From contig OZ245940.1 of assembly GCA_965230045.1 (NCBI GenBank), positions 2,294,001-2,358,000 on the forward strand: a stretch of DNA of 64,000 bases. The letters are read 5' to 3'. The notes under the pieces were generated by a model. That model did no database searches. It saw only the letters and a program-made list of their open reading frames with translations, and was not told the origin of the DNA. The position numbers were made by a program, and so were the translations under genes. Of this stretch, positions 51,141 through 60,092 are shown one piece after another (position 1 is the first letter of the stretch; every line of letters starts with the position of its first letter). This DNA is from G963662905 sp965230045. GTDB taxonomy: Bacteria; Bacteroidota; Bacteroidia; Bacteroidales; WRLA01.

Positions 51141-51698
51141 TTATTCCTTTCCGTTTTTCTTCATAATTTCTTCCATGATTTCCTCCGGGCTTTTGCCCAA
51201 ATGCTGAATACTCACTTCGGCGGCTTCACGGAATGGGCTTTCAGGATATCGTTCAATAAAAACTTCGTACGTTTCTTTGGCCAGGTCATATTTCTTTAGA
51301 TGTTCGTCATATACCCATCCTGTCAGGAAAAGGCATTCCGGCGTGCGCGCATAAGCAGGATATTTTTTGGCAATGCTTTGATACATGCTGATGGCTGAAC
51401 CGAAATCTTTTAGGTACACAGCTAAATCTGCCGAGCGGAAAAGATACTCAGGTGCCAGGCTGTCGTTGGGAAAACGTTGCGCGTATTCCTGATAGTAATC
51501 TCTGAGATTAGCCGTTTCTCCTTGGTCGGGTTGCTGCTTTAGCTCAGCGAAAAGCTGTTTTTCGAGGCTGCTGATTTCTTTCTGTAACTCTTGTTGATTT
51601 AATTCTTTTGTTTCGTTTTTGTTAGCAGTATTGTTGCAGGCAGTGCTCAGGAACAATGCTGTCATGGTAAGGACTAAAAATGAGATGCGGTTTTTCAT
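51141..51698 (-). CDS. TPR-type lipoprotein
   Basis: 185 residues. Lipobox STAC with Cys21, a Glu/Gln-rich helix, then two to three tetratricopeptide-like repeats (RDYYQEYAQRFPNDSLAPEY, FGSAISMYQSIAKKYPAYAR, YDLAKETYEVFIERYPESPF). It resembles BamD/YfiO-type lipoproteins but is shorter and lacks the rest of the Bam context, so a general scaffold role is safer. Follows def by 15 bases in the ruvX-def operon. Convergent with cdaA, 2 bases apart. Confidence 0.78.
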   Translation of the reverse strand: MKNRISFLVLTMTALFLSTACNNTANKNETKELNQQELQKEISSLEKQLFAELKQQPDQGETANLRDYYQEYAQRFPNDSLAPEYLFRSADLAVYLKDFGSAISMYQSIAKKYPAYARTPECLFLTGWVYDEHLKKYDLAKETYEVFIERYPESPFREAAEVSIQHLGKSPEEIMEEIMKKNGKE

Positions 51699-51713
51699 TA
51701 TTCTGGCTTTTGG

Positions 51714-52283
51714 TTATTTTTTTCTTTTGAGCTGAGGAAAAAGCATGCGGTATCCCGGATTTACCCGCCCATGTGCAATATCGCTGAGTTTTCTTTTGAG
51801 CACCATTTTGCGCAGGTTGCTCAGGTGGTCGGTAAAAAGTATGCCTTCGAGATGGTCGTATTCGTGCTGCACTACACGGGCATTGATGCCTTCGATCCAT
51901 TCTTCGTGCTGTTCCCAGTTTTCGTCCTGCCAGCGCATCAGTACCTTGGTTTTGCGCACTACATCTTCGTGTATATCAGGAATGGAAATACAGCCTTCCT
52001 GAAAGCTGAGGTCTTCGCCTTCTCGCTCCAGGATTTCGGCATTGATAAACAGTTTTTTAAAACCCTCAGCCTCGGGATAATTGCTCACAAATGCCGCGGC
52101 ATCAATGGCAAAGACCCTTATGGAGCGGTTTACCTGAGGTGCAGCAAGGCCAACACCATCGGTTTTGTACATGGTTTCCCAAAGGTCGTTGATGAATTTG
52201 TCCAGATCGGGATAGTCCTTGTCGATCGGAGCAGCTTTTTTTCTCAGTACGGGATGCCCGTAAGCAGTAACAGGAAGTATCAT
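51714..52283 (-). CDS. def: Peptide deformylase
   Basis: Removes the N-formyl group from new polypeptides. The three signatures are intact: GVGLAAPQ (residues 43-50), EGCIS with metal ligand Cys98 (Ile for the more common Leu), and QHEYDHLEG with His140, Glu141 and His144. Length 189 aa is normal. Its ATG overlaps the ruvX stop as ATGA, so the two are translationally coupled. Confidence 0.95.
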   Translation of the reverse strand: MILPVTAYGHPVLRKKAAPIDKDYPDLDKFINDLWETMYKTDGVGLAAPQVNRSIRVFAIDAAAFVSNYPEAEGFKKLFINAEILEREGEDLSFQEGCISIPDIHEDVVRKTKVLMRWQDENWEQHEEWIEGINARVVQHEYDHLEGILFTDHLSNLRKMVLKRKLSDIAHGRVNPGYRMLFPQLKRKK

Positions 52284-52702
52284 TTTGTGTATTTTTTAGA
52301 GTCGAGGTAGGATTGCAGTATGATGCCGGCGCTGATTTTATCAACAAGCCCTTTATTTCTGCGTGCCTTTTTGTTGATGCCGGAATCGAGGATGACCCTT
52401 TGTGCCATTACCGAAGTGAAGCGCTCGTCCATACGTTCGATGCTTTTGTCTTTGTATTTTTTTTGCAGCGAACGCACAAAAGGTTCAATAACCCTGGCCG
52501 AATCAGAAAGATTATTGTTCATATCGCGCGCTTCGCCCACAACAATGATATCTACCTGCTCGCGCTTGAAATAGTCTTCGAGGTACTGGTAAATGTCTTT
52601 GACGTGTACTGTTTCGAGTGGGCTGGCAATAATGCGCAACTCGTCGGTAACAGCCAGTCCAACGCGCTTGGTTCCGTAATCTATGGCTAAAATCCTGCCC
52701 AT
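52280..52702 (-). CDS. ruvX: Holliday junction resolvase-like protein RuvX/YqgF
   Basis: 140-residue RNase H-fold protein of the YqgF family, implicated in pre-16S rRNA maturation and/or Holliday junction resolution. Motifs: AIDYGTKRVGLAVTDE with the first catalytic Asp, VVGEARDMNN, DERFTSVMAQRVI with a catalytic Glu, and the end KISAGIILQSYLD with a final Asp. I start at the ATG at 52702. An upstream in-frame extension of 23 residues has no homologous character and lies downstream of a -7 box at 52769, so it cannot be excluded on promoter grounds alone. Confidence 0.92.
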   Translation of the reverse strand: MGRILAIDYGTKRVGLAVTDELRIIASPLETVHVKDIYQYLEDYFKREQVDIIVVGEARDMNNNLSDSARVIEPFVRSLQKKYKDKSIERMDERFTSVMAQRVILDSGINKKARRNKGLVDKISAGIILQSYLDSKKYTK

Positions 52703-52768
52703 TAATTCAATTTTACGTTCGGGAAAACAGGTCGAATCCCTGATTTGCCCTTTGATATAATTTTTTTG

Positions 52769-52776
52769 CAAAAGTA
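52769..52776 (-). promoter_or_regulatory. -7 box of the ruvX-def operon
   Basis: TACTTTTG on the minus strand, 66 bases before the ruvX start. Confidence 0.4.
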
Positions 52777-52848
52777 TAAAATAGATCGGGATAAAATGTT
52801 CATTGTGTTTTGCGAAAATGTTTCAGGCTTAGATTGCCCTTTTTGGGC

Positions 52849-54717
52849 TTACGGATCATTTTCAATAATAAAGCCTGTAGGTTTATAGTTTTCCGGCCTG
52901 TATTTTTCGGGTATTGTGATCATATTGCCATCGCGTGCTGCGCGGTAATGCGGCGAAAGGATTTCAATTCCGGCTTCATTAAAACCATCCTGGATATTTT
53001 GATGCAGTTCGCTGTATATCTGCGGTGTTTTATCAGGTAAATTGGTGTGGGCATTTAATTGATAGGAAACATAAAAATCATCCAAACTGGTTTGCAAAAC
53101 AAAAGGTGCTATTTCCATATTGAGATTGGAGGTTTTTTTTGCTGCATTGATTAGTATTTGGTGTACCTGGCGCCAGGGGACATCATATCCAATCGTTACT
53201 GTTGTGTGCAGAACCAGGCCGCCCTGCTTTTTGGAATTGCTGTAATTCACTACATTGGATAAAAGGATATTGCTGTTTGGAATGGTAATGAATTCTTTCT
53301 TTGGCGTACGGACGCGCGTAACAAAAGGTGTTTTCTCTACCACATTGCCAACTACATCACCGATTTTTATTCTGTCTCCCAACTGAAACGGACGCATATA
53401 GGTAATTACAAGTCCGGCAACCATATTGCCAATAATGGAAGACGAACTCAAGGAAAATACAACACCAATAAATACCGAAACACCTTTGAAAACTGCTGAA
53501 TCCGAGCCGGGCAAATATGGAAAAATGACCACAAACATAAAGGCCAGCACCAGGATGCGCACAATGTTAAAGGTGGGCTTGGCCCAATCGGGATAAAAGC
53601 CTGGAAGATGGAAATTCTCTGCCTCAACTTCCTGCGAAAGATAACGGAGAAATTTCAGGATATAGCGTGTTACCGTTACGATAACGATTATTGTAATCAG
53701 TTCCGGGATATAATTGATAATGGCCATTGCGATGCTTTTGAGGGGATTAATGGTGTACTCAAAAAGCAATGCGGCCAGGCGCTCGGTAAGCGGAAAAATA
53801 GAGAAAACCAACGGTATGGAAATATAGAGCAAAATAAGGATGAGAGCATAGCGAAATAATTTCAGGATAAAGAGAATGGCTGAAGCCTGCTTGTCGGCAT
53901 TAAATATTTCGTTGTTTCGGATTTTTATGCCGTGAAACCAAATGCCTCTCTTTTTCCAGATCAATACGTTTAGTTTTGCCCGGAAAAACCGGTTGATTAA
54001 TTTAATCAACAGGATTTGCAGCAAAACAACAAGGACTGCCAGCCCAATTTCTTTGATTTTTTTTAGGATGCTTTTGTCTTTTTTGTATTGGATGATGTCG
54101 CTCGAGATTTTGGTTTTTAGGCTGTTTGTCAGCTCAAGATGAGCTCGTTCGTGCCACATTTCATCCATCTCTGTAGTGCTGAGAATGATTTTATCTTTAA
54201 AATACAAGGCTGATGACTGGCCGTTATTTACGATTTGGAGGCTGTCGGAAGATGGGATAAAATTTTGATATAATTCATTAAGCCGTGCTGTTATTAATTT
54301 AGCCCTTTCCGAAGCCGAGATGGTTCCTATTTTCGTATAAATATAAAAAAGGGTGTCTTTGTGGATTTTGATCGGAAATGCTTTGGCCTGTTTTTTCAAT
54401 TGCATGATTTCATCCAGCATCTGAACTCTTCTTAAACTGTCTTTTCTTTTAATATTGCCGAGTTCATCTTCAAGGATTTTGCGTTTTGACCGCTCCGTGC
54501 TTTTGAGGTTTTCCAGCTGCTTGAGCAACAGGATCCTGTTAATAGAATCCGCCTGAGCAACAGAGTCGAGCCTGCGTTTGAGCAGTACGGCCTGTTCCGC
54601 GATTACGGATTGTTCGTCAGTGCTTGCCAGACTGTCTTCCTGAGCTTTAGCGGCTTTGCTGATTGTTCCTGTCAGCAGTATTGTCAATAGTAAAATATAT
54701 ATGCCAAAATTTTTCAT
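52849..54717 (-). CDS. MscS family mechanosensitive channel, large form
   Basis: 622 residues. Signal peptide, then a helical periplasmic domain (about 30-205) with many Leu-Lys/Arg-Asp-Ser heptads, at least four membrane segments (about 215-400) and the MscS core: pore helix KGVSVFIGVVFSLSSSSIIG with the Gly/Ala-rich pattern, then VITYMRPFQLGDRIKIGDVV and the beta domain VTRVRTPKKEFITIPNS. The extended N-terminus resembles the larger MscK/YbdG-like members. It should open under membrane tension to release solutes. Transcribed alone. Confidence 0.92.
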   Translation of the reverse strand: MKNFGIYILLLTILLTGTISKAAKAQEDSLASTDEQSVIAEQAVLLKRRLDSVAQADSINRILLLKQLENLKSTERSKRKILEDELGNIKRKDSLRRVQMLDEIMQLKKQAKAFPIKIHKDTLFYIYTKIGTISASERAKLITARLNELYQNFIPSSDSLQIVNNGQSSALYFKDKIILSTTEMDEMWHERAHLELTNSLKTKISSDIIQYKKDKSILKKIKEIGLAVLVVLLQILLIKLINRFFRAKLNVLIWKKRGIWFHGIKIRNNEIFNADKQASAILFILKLFRYALILILLYISIPLVFSIFPLTERLAALLFEYTINPLKSIAMAIINYIPELITIIVIVTVTRYILKFLRYLSQEVEAENFHLPGFYPDWAKPTFNIVRILVLAFMFVVIFPYLPGSDSAVFKGVSVFIGVVFSLSSSSIIGNMVAGLVITYMRPFQLGDRIKIGDVVGNVVEKTPFVTRVRTPKKEFITIPNSNILLSNVVNYSNSKKQGGLVLHTTVTIGYDVPWRQVHQILINAAKKTSNLNMEIAPFVLQTSLDDFYVSYQLNAHTNLPDKTPQIYSELHQNIQDGFNEAGIEILSPHYRAARDGNMITIPEKYRPENYKPTGFIIENDP

Positions 54718-54762
54718 TTTTCAGACGTGTTATGCCGGGCACTTCCCGATGCTGATTTTACC

Positions 54763-54770
54763 CAAAGTTA
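54763..54770 (-). promoter_or_regulatory. -7 box of the MscS gene
   Basis: TAACTTTG on the minus strand, 45 bases before the start codon. Confidence 0.4.
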
Positions 54771-54784
54771 ATCTATTTTGCTTG

Positions 54785-56281
54785 TCATTGTTCATTAAAA
54801 ATCTTGTAAAACGCAAAATCGTCATTTTGAAAAATGAGTTGTTGATGCGCTTTCCCGGAATCAATCACATGCCGAACATTTTGGTCAAACATTTTTTTGT
54901 TGATCAAAATGTATTTGATTTGATGTTTTTTGTACTGTTCCAATAGCTCTTCTTCGCTGTCCTGGTATTTTGTTCCCATCGCGACACGATTCGTAAACAA
55001 AGCCAGTACGCGCGGTCTGATAAAGCTGATATGTTCGTTTTCTTTGGTATTGTTGCGGATAAAAGTAAATGCTTCCTGTGCGCTGTCCTTTTGTGGCCCT
55101 TCAACTATTTTGTCTTGTTTGTCGATTATTTTGCTGATGCCCGGCTTGCAGCTGATCAGAAAAACAAGCAAAATAATTACATTGATGATATGCTTTTTTG
55201 AACTGATCAACCCATTGATAGCCGTCAGACCATAAAAGAAATATACCATCAAAAATGGGAAAAGCGGCAACAAAAACCGAAAACCACCGTGGTGATATGG
55301 GTAGAAAATTATTACACCCAGATAGAGCAGGAAGACAATGTCACTGAATTCTGTTTTCTTCTTGATTTTGAGAATAATCCCCAGGATTAGGGCAAGGATA
55401 AACAATGAAGAAAGGATAATATTGAGCGTAAGAGCTTCATCACCGGGCAAATGCCAAAAATGCCTGTGCAGTGTATATGAATAATGCGACAGGCCGGTCA
55501 TTATGCCTTTGAACGTAAAAGTATCTCCGGAAAACAACAAATAAGAGCTGCTGCTCGAAGATGGGGCAGGAAGTATGATGAAATTGAACAATGCAAAAGT
55601 GAGCATGCAGGTAGCAAAAGCCTGTATCTCGGGATGGTATTTTTTAATTTTTAAGTTTTTGATTCCTGTATTCTTTATATCAATTAAAACTGCTCCGGCC
55701 AGAGCAAGGGGCAATACAAAGCCTATGCTGCGTGTGATCATTGCAAAACCCATCAGAAAACCTGCCGCAATCATGGTAAAAGAGCTTCTTTTCTTCTGCT
55801 GTGTCAACATTATGGAAGCCAGCATCATCACAGCAAAAGGTATGTCCGACATAATTTCGGATTTGAAATTGAGGCTCCAGGGATGATACATGATAATCAG
55901 GCTGAGCAATAGGGCCGGCCACTGGCTACTATGCCTGCGGAAAAATAAAAATGAAAGAAAACCAAGCAAAGCCAGCCAGAAAGACTGGAAACGCATTAGC
56001 ATTTCGAAATTCAGGCCAAAAACCCCGACTACAGGCGATAAAAGGAGCGGAAAACCGGGAGGATAGGAGGGCGGGCCGTAAACCGGAGCAGATTCGTTAA
56101 AAATATAAAGGCTTTGGTGAGATGGCTGTCCGGAAGCAATGTTTTGTGCCTGAGCCAGGTACATGGCGAAATCCCCGCCCCAATCATGATTGTTGCGTAT
56201 GTTGATGAAAAATAATGGGATTGCCATTAGCAAAAGCAAAATAAGGGGTATATTGTCTGCAATTCGATGCTTTTTGTTCAT
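54785..56281 (-). CDS. GT39/ArnT-like membrane glycosyltransferase
   Basis: 498 residues with about ten to eleven membrane segments and a C-terminal soluble part of about 100 residues. The first periplasmic loop has NHDWGGDFAMYLAQAQN, with the acidic residue typical of the GT-C catalytic loop, followed by YGPPSYPPGFPLLLSP as in PMT/ArnT-type enzymes that use polyprenyl-phosphate sugars. The C-terminal RPRVLALFTNRVAMGTKYQD is common to Bacteroidota members. I use the ATG at 56281; the open frame runs 38 codons further but there it overlaps the folC promoter region. Acceptor unknown. Confidence 0.8.
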   Translation of the reverse strand: MNKKHRIADNIPLILLLLMAIPLFFINIRNNHDWGGDFAMYLAQAQNIASGQPSHQSLYIFNESAPVYGPPSYPPGFPLLLSPVVGVFGLNFEMLMRFQSFWLALLGFLSFLFFRRHSSQWPALLLSLIIMYHPWSLNFKSEIMSDIPFAVMMLASIMLTQQKKRSSFTMIAAGFLMGFAMITRSIGFVLPLALAGAVLIDIKNTGIKNLKIKKYHPEIQAFATCMLTFALFNFIILPAPSSSSSSYLLFSGDTFTFKGIMTGLSHYSYTLHRHFWHLPGDEALTLNIILSSLFILALILGIILKIKKKTEFSDIVFLLYLGVIIFYPYHHGGFRFLLPLFPFLMVYFFYGLTAINGLISSKKHIINVIILLVFLISCKPGISKIIDKQDKIVEGPQKDSAQEAFTFIRNNTKENEHISFIRPRVLALFTNRVAMGTKYQDSEEELLEQYKKHQIKYILINKKMFDQNVRHVIDSGKAHQQLIFQNDDFAFYKIFNEQ

Positions 56282-56298
56282 AAACAGCTTGTTTGTAG

Positions 56299-56306
56299 CA
56301 AATATA
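56299..56306 (-). promoter_or_regulatory. -7 box of the GT39-like gene
   Basis: TATATTTG on the minus strand, 17 bases before the ATG at 56281; supports that start. Confidence 0.4.
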
Positions 56307-56382
56307 AGAAAAAGGGTAAAATTGAAATTGTTTCCTTGCATTGGATCGGATTCCGCTAATCTGTTTCTTGCAATTAAATCTC

Positions 56383-56390
56383 TACATTTG
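56383..56390 (+). promoter_or_regulatory. -7 box of folC
   Basis: TACATTTG, 15 bases before the ATG at 56406. It shows that the open frame extending upstream to 56190 is not part of folC. Confidence 0.45.
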
Positions 56391-56405
56391 CGCAATTTTA
56401 ATCCT

Positions 56406-57692
56406 ATGGACTATCAGCAAACTTTAGATTATATGTTTTCGCAGCTGCCCATGTACCAGCGGCAAGGTGCTGCTGCTTATAAAGCTAACCTGGATAACAC
56501 CTTGGCTGTTTGTAAATTGGTCGGAAACCCTGAAACAGTATTTCCTTCGGTGCATATTGCCGGAACCAACGGAAAGGGTTCTGTGGCGCATATGGTCGCC
56601 TCGGTCTTGCAGGAGGCCGGATATAAAACAGGGCTTTATACTTCGCCTCATTTGCGTGATTTTCGGGAAAGGATTCGTATTAACGGAGAAAAAATTCCGG
56701 AATCATACGTAATTGATTTTGTGGAACAGCATCAGTCCGGTTTTGAAAAAATACAGCCCAGTTTTTTTGAAATGACTTTTGCGATGTGTATGCGCTATTT
56801 TGCTGATGAACAGGTCGATATTGCAATCATAGAAACCGGGATGGGTGGCCGTCTTGATTCAACCAATGTGGTACGTTCCATTTGCACGGCCATAACAAAT
56901 ATCGGTCTGGACCATACCCGGTTTCTGGGCAGCACCATTCCGGAAATAGCCGCAGAAAAAGCAGGAATTATCAAGCCAGGAGTTCCTGTGATTGTTGGTG
57001 CGATGCATGATGATGCTTTGGCCGTAATAAAGAATAAGGCGCTGGAATGTAACTCTTTATGTAGTGAGGCTTCGGATCAGTGGAATGCGGTTTTTGATGA
57101 AAATCAGTTAAATCTGATAAAAGGGGATATACGATATATTGTGCCTGATTTTCCTTTGCGCGGCAATTATCAGTTGCTCAATGTTCCGCTTGTTGCGGCT
57201 ATCGTGGGGCAATTAGCCGACTCTTCCTGGAAAATTACTGATGCGCATTTGGTGAATGGGCTAAAAAATGTTGTGCAAAACACAAAGCTGGCGGGCCGCT
57301 GGCAGCATTTAAAACATACGGAAAAGCCTGAAATTAAAATACTTTGCGATACGGGACATAATGCCGATGGCCTTGCTTTTGTTATAAAGCAGCTGGCGTC
57401 AGAAACATACAACCAACTGCATTTTGTGCTGGGCATGGTGAATGATAAAGATGTTTCTGCTGTCTTGGCAATGCTGCCTGTTGATGCATTCTACTATTAT
57501 GCCTGTCCGGATATTCCCCGTGGACTGGCTGTGGATATTTTAAAAGATAAAGCTGATGAGGCAGGACTAAAAGGAGGAGCATATCCGAATGTCAATGAAG
57601 CGCTATGTGCCGCTGTGCATGCAGCCAATCAAAATGACCTGGTTTTTGTGGGTGGAAGTACTTTTGTTGTGGCCGAAGTAGTGGATTTATAA
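56406..57692 (+). CDS. folC: Bifunctional dihydrofolate/folylpolyglutamate synthase
   Basis: Mur-ligase-type enzyme that adds glutamate to dihydropteroate and to folates. The ATP-binding loop is GTNGKGS at residues 53-59. It is followed by TGLYTSPHLRDFRERIRING, IAIIETGMGGRLDSTNVV, ITNIGLDHTRFLGSTIPEIA with AEKAGIIKPGVPVI, and the C-terminal-domain DTGHNADGL. 428 aa from the ATG at 56406, which follows a -7 box. The last 6 bases overlap the convergent pabC gene. Confidence 0.94.
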   Translation: MDYQQTLDYMFSQLPMYQRQGAAAYKANLDNTLAVCKLVGNPETVFPSVHIAGTNGKGSVAHMVASVLQEAGYKTGLYTSPHLRDFRERIRINGEKIPESYVIDFVEQHQSGFEKIQPSFFEMTFAMCMRYFADEQVDIAIIETGMGGRLDSTNVVRSICTAITNIGLDHTRFLGSTIPEIAAEKAGIIKPGVPVIVGAMHDDALAVIKNKALECNSLCSEASDQWNAVFDENQLNLIKGDIRYIVPDFPLRGNYQLLNVPLVAAIVGQLADSSWKITDAHLVNGLKNVVQNTKLAGRWQHLKHTEKPEIKILCDTGHNADGLAFVIKQLASETYNQLHFVLGMVNDKDVSAVLAMLPVDAFYYYACPDIPRGLAVDILKDKADEAGLKGGAYPNVNEALCAAVHAANQNDLVFVGGSTFVVAEVVDL

Positions 57693-58292
57693 TCCAAAAA
57701 TTTGATCAACAGGAACATAGGGAGCTTCCTCCAAAGGAAGCATGGCATTGATTAAATATACGCCATCAAAAGATTTAATTTCGTTCCAATGAATTTCCAG
57801 TGGGCTGATAATATCTTCATCAAGATAATATGCCCGGCGGCATCCCTCCAAAAGGGGGTGTTTGGGCGTGTATAATTGATTTCCGGCCTTAAAAACCAAA
57901 TTGCAAAACCATGAATCCGTCGCTTGCTGGTTTTTTATGATGATGATATCATCGGCATGGCCTTTTTTCTCGTAAAGCCGGTTTAAAAAACTACGGTCGG
58001 TTGATTTCAGTGCATATTCAATTTCATCATTATGCACGATTTTCAGGCTTTTGATGCAAGGGGTTGCATAGGGAGAGAAGGTGTAGGAACGGATTCCGTT
58101 TTGATCGTATATCAGCCTGAATTTGAAATGTCCTTTTTGGGGTTTTTCGATTTCCGAAACTAGTTGATCGAGCAATATGGGTGTTGTTGTGAATCCCAGG
58201 GAACGGAAAGTGCGTTCCATGCGCCTTTGGTGATAAGGGAGCAGCGGAAATCGGCCGTTTTGACATGAAATACTCTCAATAAACTGGGACAT
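57687..58292 (-). CDS. pabC: Aminotransferase class IV protein, probable aminodeoxychorismate lyase
   Basis: 201-residue fold-type IV PLP protein. Segments seen: SISCQNGRFPLLPYHQRRME with the substrate-side Arg/His, YALKSTDRSFLNRLYEKKG with the likely PLP Lys, and IIIIKNQQATDSWFCNLVF, where the usual TESS-N-F motif reads TDSWFCN (Asp in place of Glu). The small size (about 200 aa instead of about 270) is common for Bacteroidota class IV proteins next to pabB. It overlaps pabB by 17 bases, so formation of p-aminobenzoate from aminodeoxychorismate is the natural role. Confidence 0.8.
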   Translation of the reverse strand: MSQFIESISCQNGRFPLLPYHQRRMERTFRSLGFTTTPILLDQLVSEIEKPQKGHFKFRLIYDQNGIRSYTFSPYATPCIKSLKIVHNDEIEYALKSTDRSFLNRLYEKKGHADDIIIIKNQQATDSWFCNLVFKAGNQLYTPKHPLLEGCRRAYYLDEDIISPLEIHWNEIKSFDGVYLINAMLPLEEAPYVPVDQIFGL

Positions 58293-59268
58293 AAATCTTG
58301 TCTTTCATTTCTTCATACTCATAATTGGCTTCGCTGTTTACTGTAATCCCGCCACCGCTTCGGTAAAACAGTTTTCCGTCCTTAATTTCAATAAAACGGA
58401 TCATCACCCCGCTGTCAAAGCTGGATCCATCAAAATATCCTGTAATGCCGGTATAAAATCTTCTGGCGTGTTTTTCAGCAGCTTCAATAATCTCTATGGT
58501 TTTTTCCTTGGGTGCACCGCTGATGCTGCCTGCAGGCAATAAATCAAAAAGTAGCGTTCCCAGCATTGATCTCCACTCTGTTGGCAATTGTCCGCTGATT
58601 TGCGAACTGACCTGGAGCAGGTTTTTGTGCGATGTTTTGAGATGGTTGATATAGCGGAACTTTTTAACGCGCACGTGCTCAGCAATTTTGCTTAAATCAT
58701 TGCGGATGAGGTCCACAATTGTGTTGTGCTCGGCCATTTCCTTGCGGTCGCTGAGGATTTTGTTTTCGGCATCGGGAATGGATGCGTCAATAGTTCCTTT
58801 CATGGGGTGGGAGTGGATTTGGCCGCCTGCATCAATTTGTATGAAACGTTCGGGTGAAAAAACTACGAAATGACCGGGAAGGAAAATACGGTACATCGCT
58901 TTGCTTCTCATAAAAATCTCTGCCGGTGAAAGATTTGTTTCAATTCCTGTGCGGCAGGTGAGGTTTGTGAGGTATGAATTCCCGAAGTTTAACTCATTTT
59001 TTACCAACCGGAAACTTCTTTCGTATTCCTCAAAAGCAACAGGAAAAGTTTTTATAAGCACAGGCTGCTTGCTCGTTTGTTCCTTTTGCTGAAAATTTGA
59101 TGATTTGCCGATCTGAAAAAGAATTCCATTTTTATGGGCTTCCTCCGGTTCTAGAATTATGCTGTTTTCTGCTTTAAAATCAATAATAAAGAAGAAGGCT
59201 TTTCTTCTATCTCCCCATTGGTTCATTTTTTTTATGGCCGCAGTTTTATTCAGATAACTTATGCACAT
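58276..59268 (-). CDS. pabB: Aminodeoxychorismate synthase component I
   Basis: Chorismate-binding enzyme that aminates chorismate using ammonia from PabA. Family motifs: HPMKGTIDA, VDLIRNDLSKIAEHV, FDLLPAGSISGAPKEKTIEI and the end FYTGITGYFDG with SFDSGVMIR. At 330 aa it is the short Bacteroidota type without the N-terminal domain of longer enzymes. The start is uncertain: the ATG at 59268 sits 5 bases after a -7 box, while an ATG at 59226 would leave a 40-base leader. Divergent from pabA. Confidence 0.88.
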   Translation of the reverse strand: MCISYLNKTAAIKKMNQWGDRRKAFFFIIDFKAENSIILEPEEAHKNGILFQIGKSSNFQQKEQTSKQPVLIKTFPVAFEEYERSFRLVKNELNFGNSYLTNLTCRTGIETNLSPAEIFMRSKAMYRIFLPGHFVVFSPERFIQIDAGGQIHSHPMKGTIDASIPDAENKILSDRKEMAEHNTIVDLIRNDLSKIAEHVRVKKFRYINHLKTSHKNLLQVSSQISGQLPTEWRSMLGTLLFDLLPAGSISGAPKEKTIEIIEAAEKHARRFYTGITGYFDGSSFDSGVMIRFIEIKDGKLFYRSGGGITVNSEANYEYEEMKDKIYVPVY

Positions 59269-59272
59269 GGGG

Positions 59273-59280
59273 CAAAAATA
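59273..59280 (-). promoter_or_regulatory. -7 box of pabB-pabC
   Basis: TATTTTTG on the minus strand, ending 5 bases before the ATG at 59268. Confidence 0.4.
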
Positions 59281-59325
59281 CATCAAAAGCTTTATTGGTT
59301 TCATACGGGTTTTCGTGGCTTTGCC

Positions 59326-59333
59326 TATTTTTG
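59326..59333 (+). promoter_or_regulatory. -7 box of pabA
   Basis: TATTTTTG, 16 bases before the GTG at 59349. It lies downstream of the first in-frame ATG (59295), which therefore cannot be the start for this promoter. Confidence 0.45.
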
Positions 59334-59348
59334 CGCAAATTTTTGCCG

Positions 59349-59951
59349 GTGAAGCTACTCATTGTTGATAATCATGATTCTTTTACGCATAATCTGGTGC
59401 AAATCATTCGTGAGGATGGCTGGCTGAATTATGATATTTGTTTTCCGGAAGATTTGGATTTGAGTCGATTATCGGATTATAACAAAGTGCTGCTTTCGCC
59501 GGGCCCCGGTTTGCCGCATGAACGTCCGGTTTTGAAGGAACTGATTCTTCGGGCAGGGAAAAATATTTCGGTTTTGGGTGTTTGCCTTGGCCATCAGGCT
59601 ATTGCAGAAGCTTTTGGAGGCAAATTGAGGCATGTGGGGCGCGTGGCGCATGGTGAGGCAGCGGAAATGTATCATACCGGTACATCGCTGATATTTTCTG
59701 AAATCCCAATCAAATTTATTGGCGGCAAATACCACTCATGGTGTGTGGATGAGAAAACTTTTCCGGATGTATTGAGGGTTACTGCCCATGATCAGGAGGG
59801 TTTGATAATGGCTTTGGAGCACAAAGAGCTTCCGGTTTACGGTATTCAGTTTCATCCCGAATCCATTATGACCCCCGAGGGCGGAAAAATGATCCGTAAT
59901 TGGTTGGATAGTGCCTTGAAGGATGGATCTGTGGCAGACAAAACGTTTTGA
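59349..59951 (+). CDS. pabA: Aminodeoxychorismate/anthranilate synthase glutamine amidotransferase component
   Basis: Class I glutamine amidotransferase supplying ammonia to PabB. Motifs: LLIVDNHDSFTHNLVQ at the start, LLSPGPGLPHE, the nucleophile Cys in GVCLGHQAIAEAFGG, and the His-Glu pair in IQFHPESIMTPEG. 200 aa from a GTG at 59349; the first residues align with the family and a -7 box precedes it. It may also serve anthranilate synthase, but pabB lies divergently beside it and no trp gene is present. Confidence 0.91.
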   Translation: MKLLIVDNHDSFTHNLVQIIREDGWLNYDICFPEDLDLSRLSDYNKVLLSPGPGLPHERPVLKELILRAGKNISVLGVCLGHQAIAEAFGGKLRHVGRVAHGEAAEMYHTGTSLIFSEIPIKFIGGKYHSWCVDEKTFPDVLRVTAHDQEGLIMALEHKELPVYGIQFHPESIMTPEGGKMIRNWLDSALKDGSVADKTF

Positions 59952-59994
59952 AAACCAAATTACAGTATGTTCCTGCGATTATAACAGGCTGTTT

Positions 59995-60076
59995 TTTCTG
60001 TTCACTGAAACTTTTTAGGATGATTTATTTCAGTTGACTGAAACTTATTGGTTGATTTTATTTCAGTTAACCGAAA
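59995..60076 (+). promoter_or_regulatory. Operator-like array: three 16-bp palindromes at 33-bp spacing
   Basis: Copies at 59995-60010 (TTTCTGTTCACTGAAA), 60028-60043 (TTTCAGTTGACTGAAA, perfect palindrome apart from the TG centre) and 60061-60076 (TTTCAGTTAACCGAAA). Each is followed by CTTNTT, and the start-to-start distance is exactly 33 bases both times, about three helical turns. The last copy ends 39 bases before the ATPase ATG and covers the place expected for a -33 box. Confidence 0.65.
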
Positions 60077-60084
60077 CTTTTGTT

Positions 60085-60092
60085 TATTTTTG
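60085..60092 (+). promoter_or_regulatory. -7 box of the AAA/DUF4143 gene
   Basis: TATTTTTG, 22 bases before the ATG at 60115 and 8 bases after the third palindrome. Confidence 0.4.
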
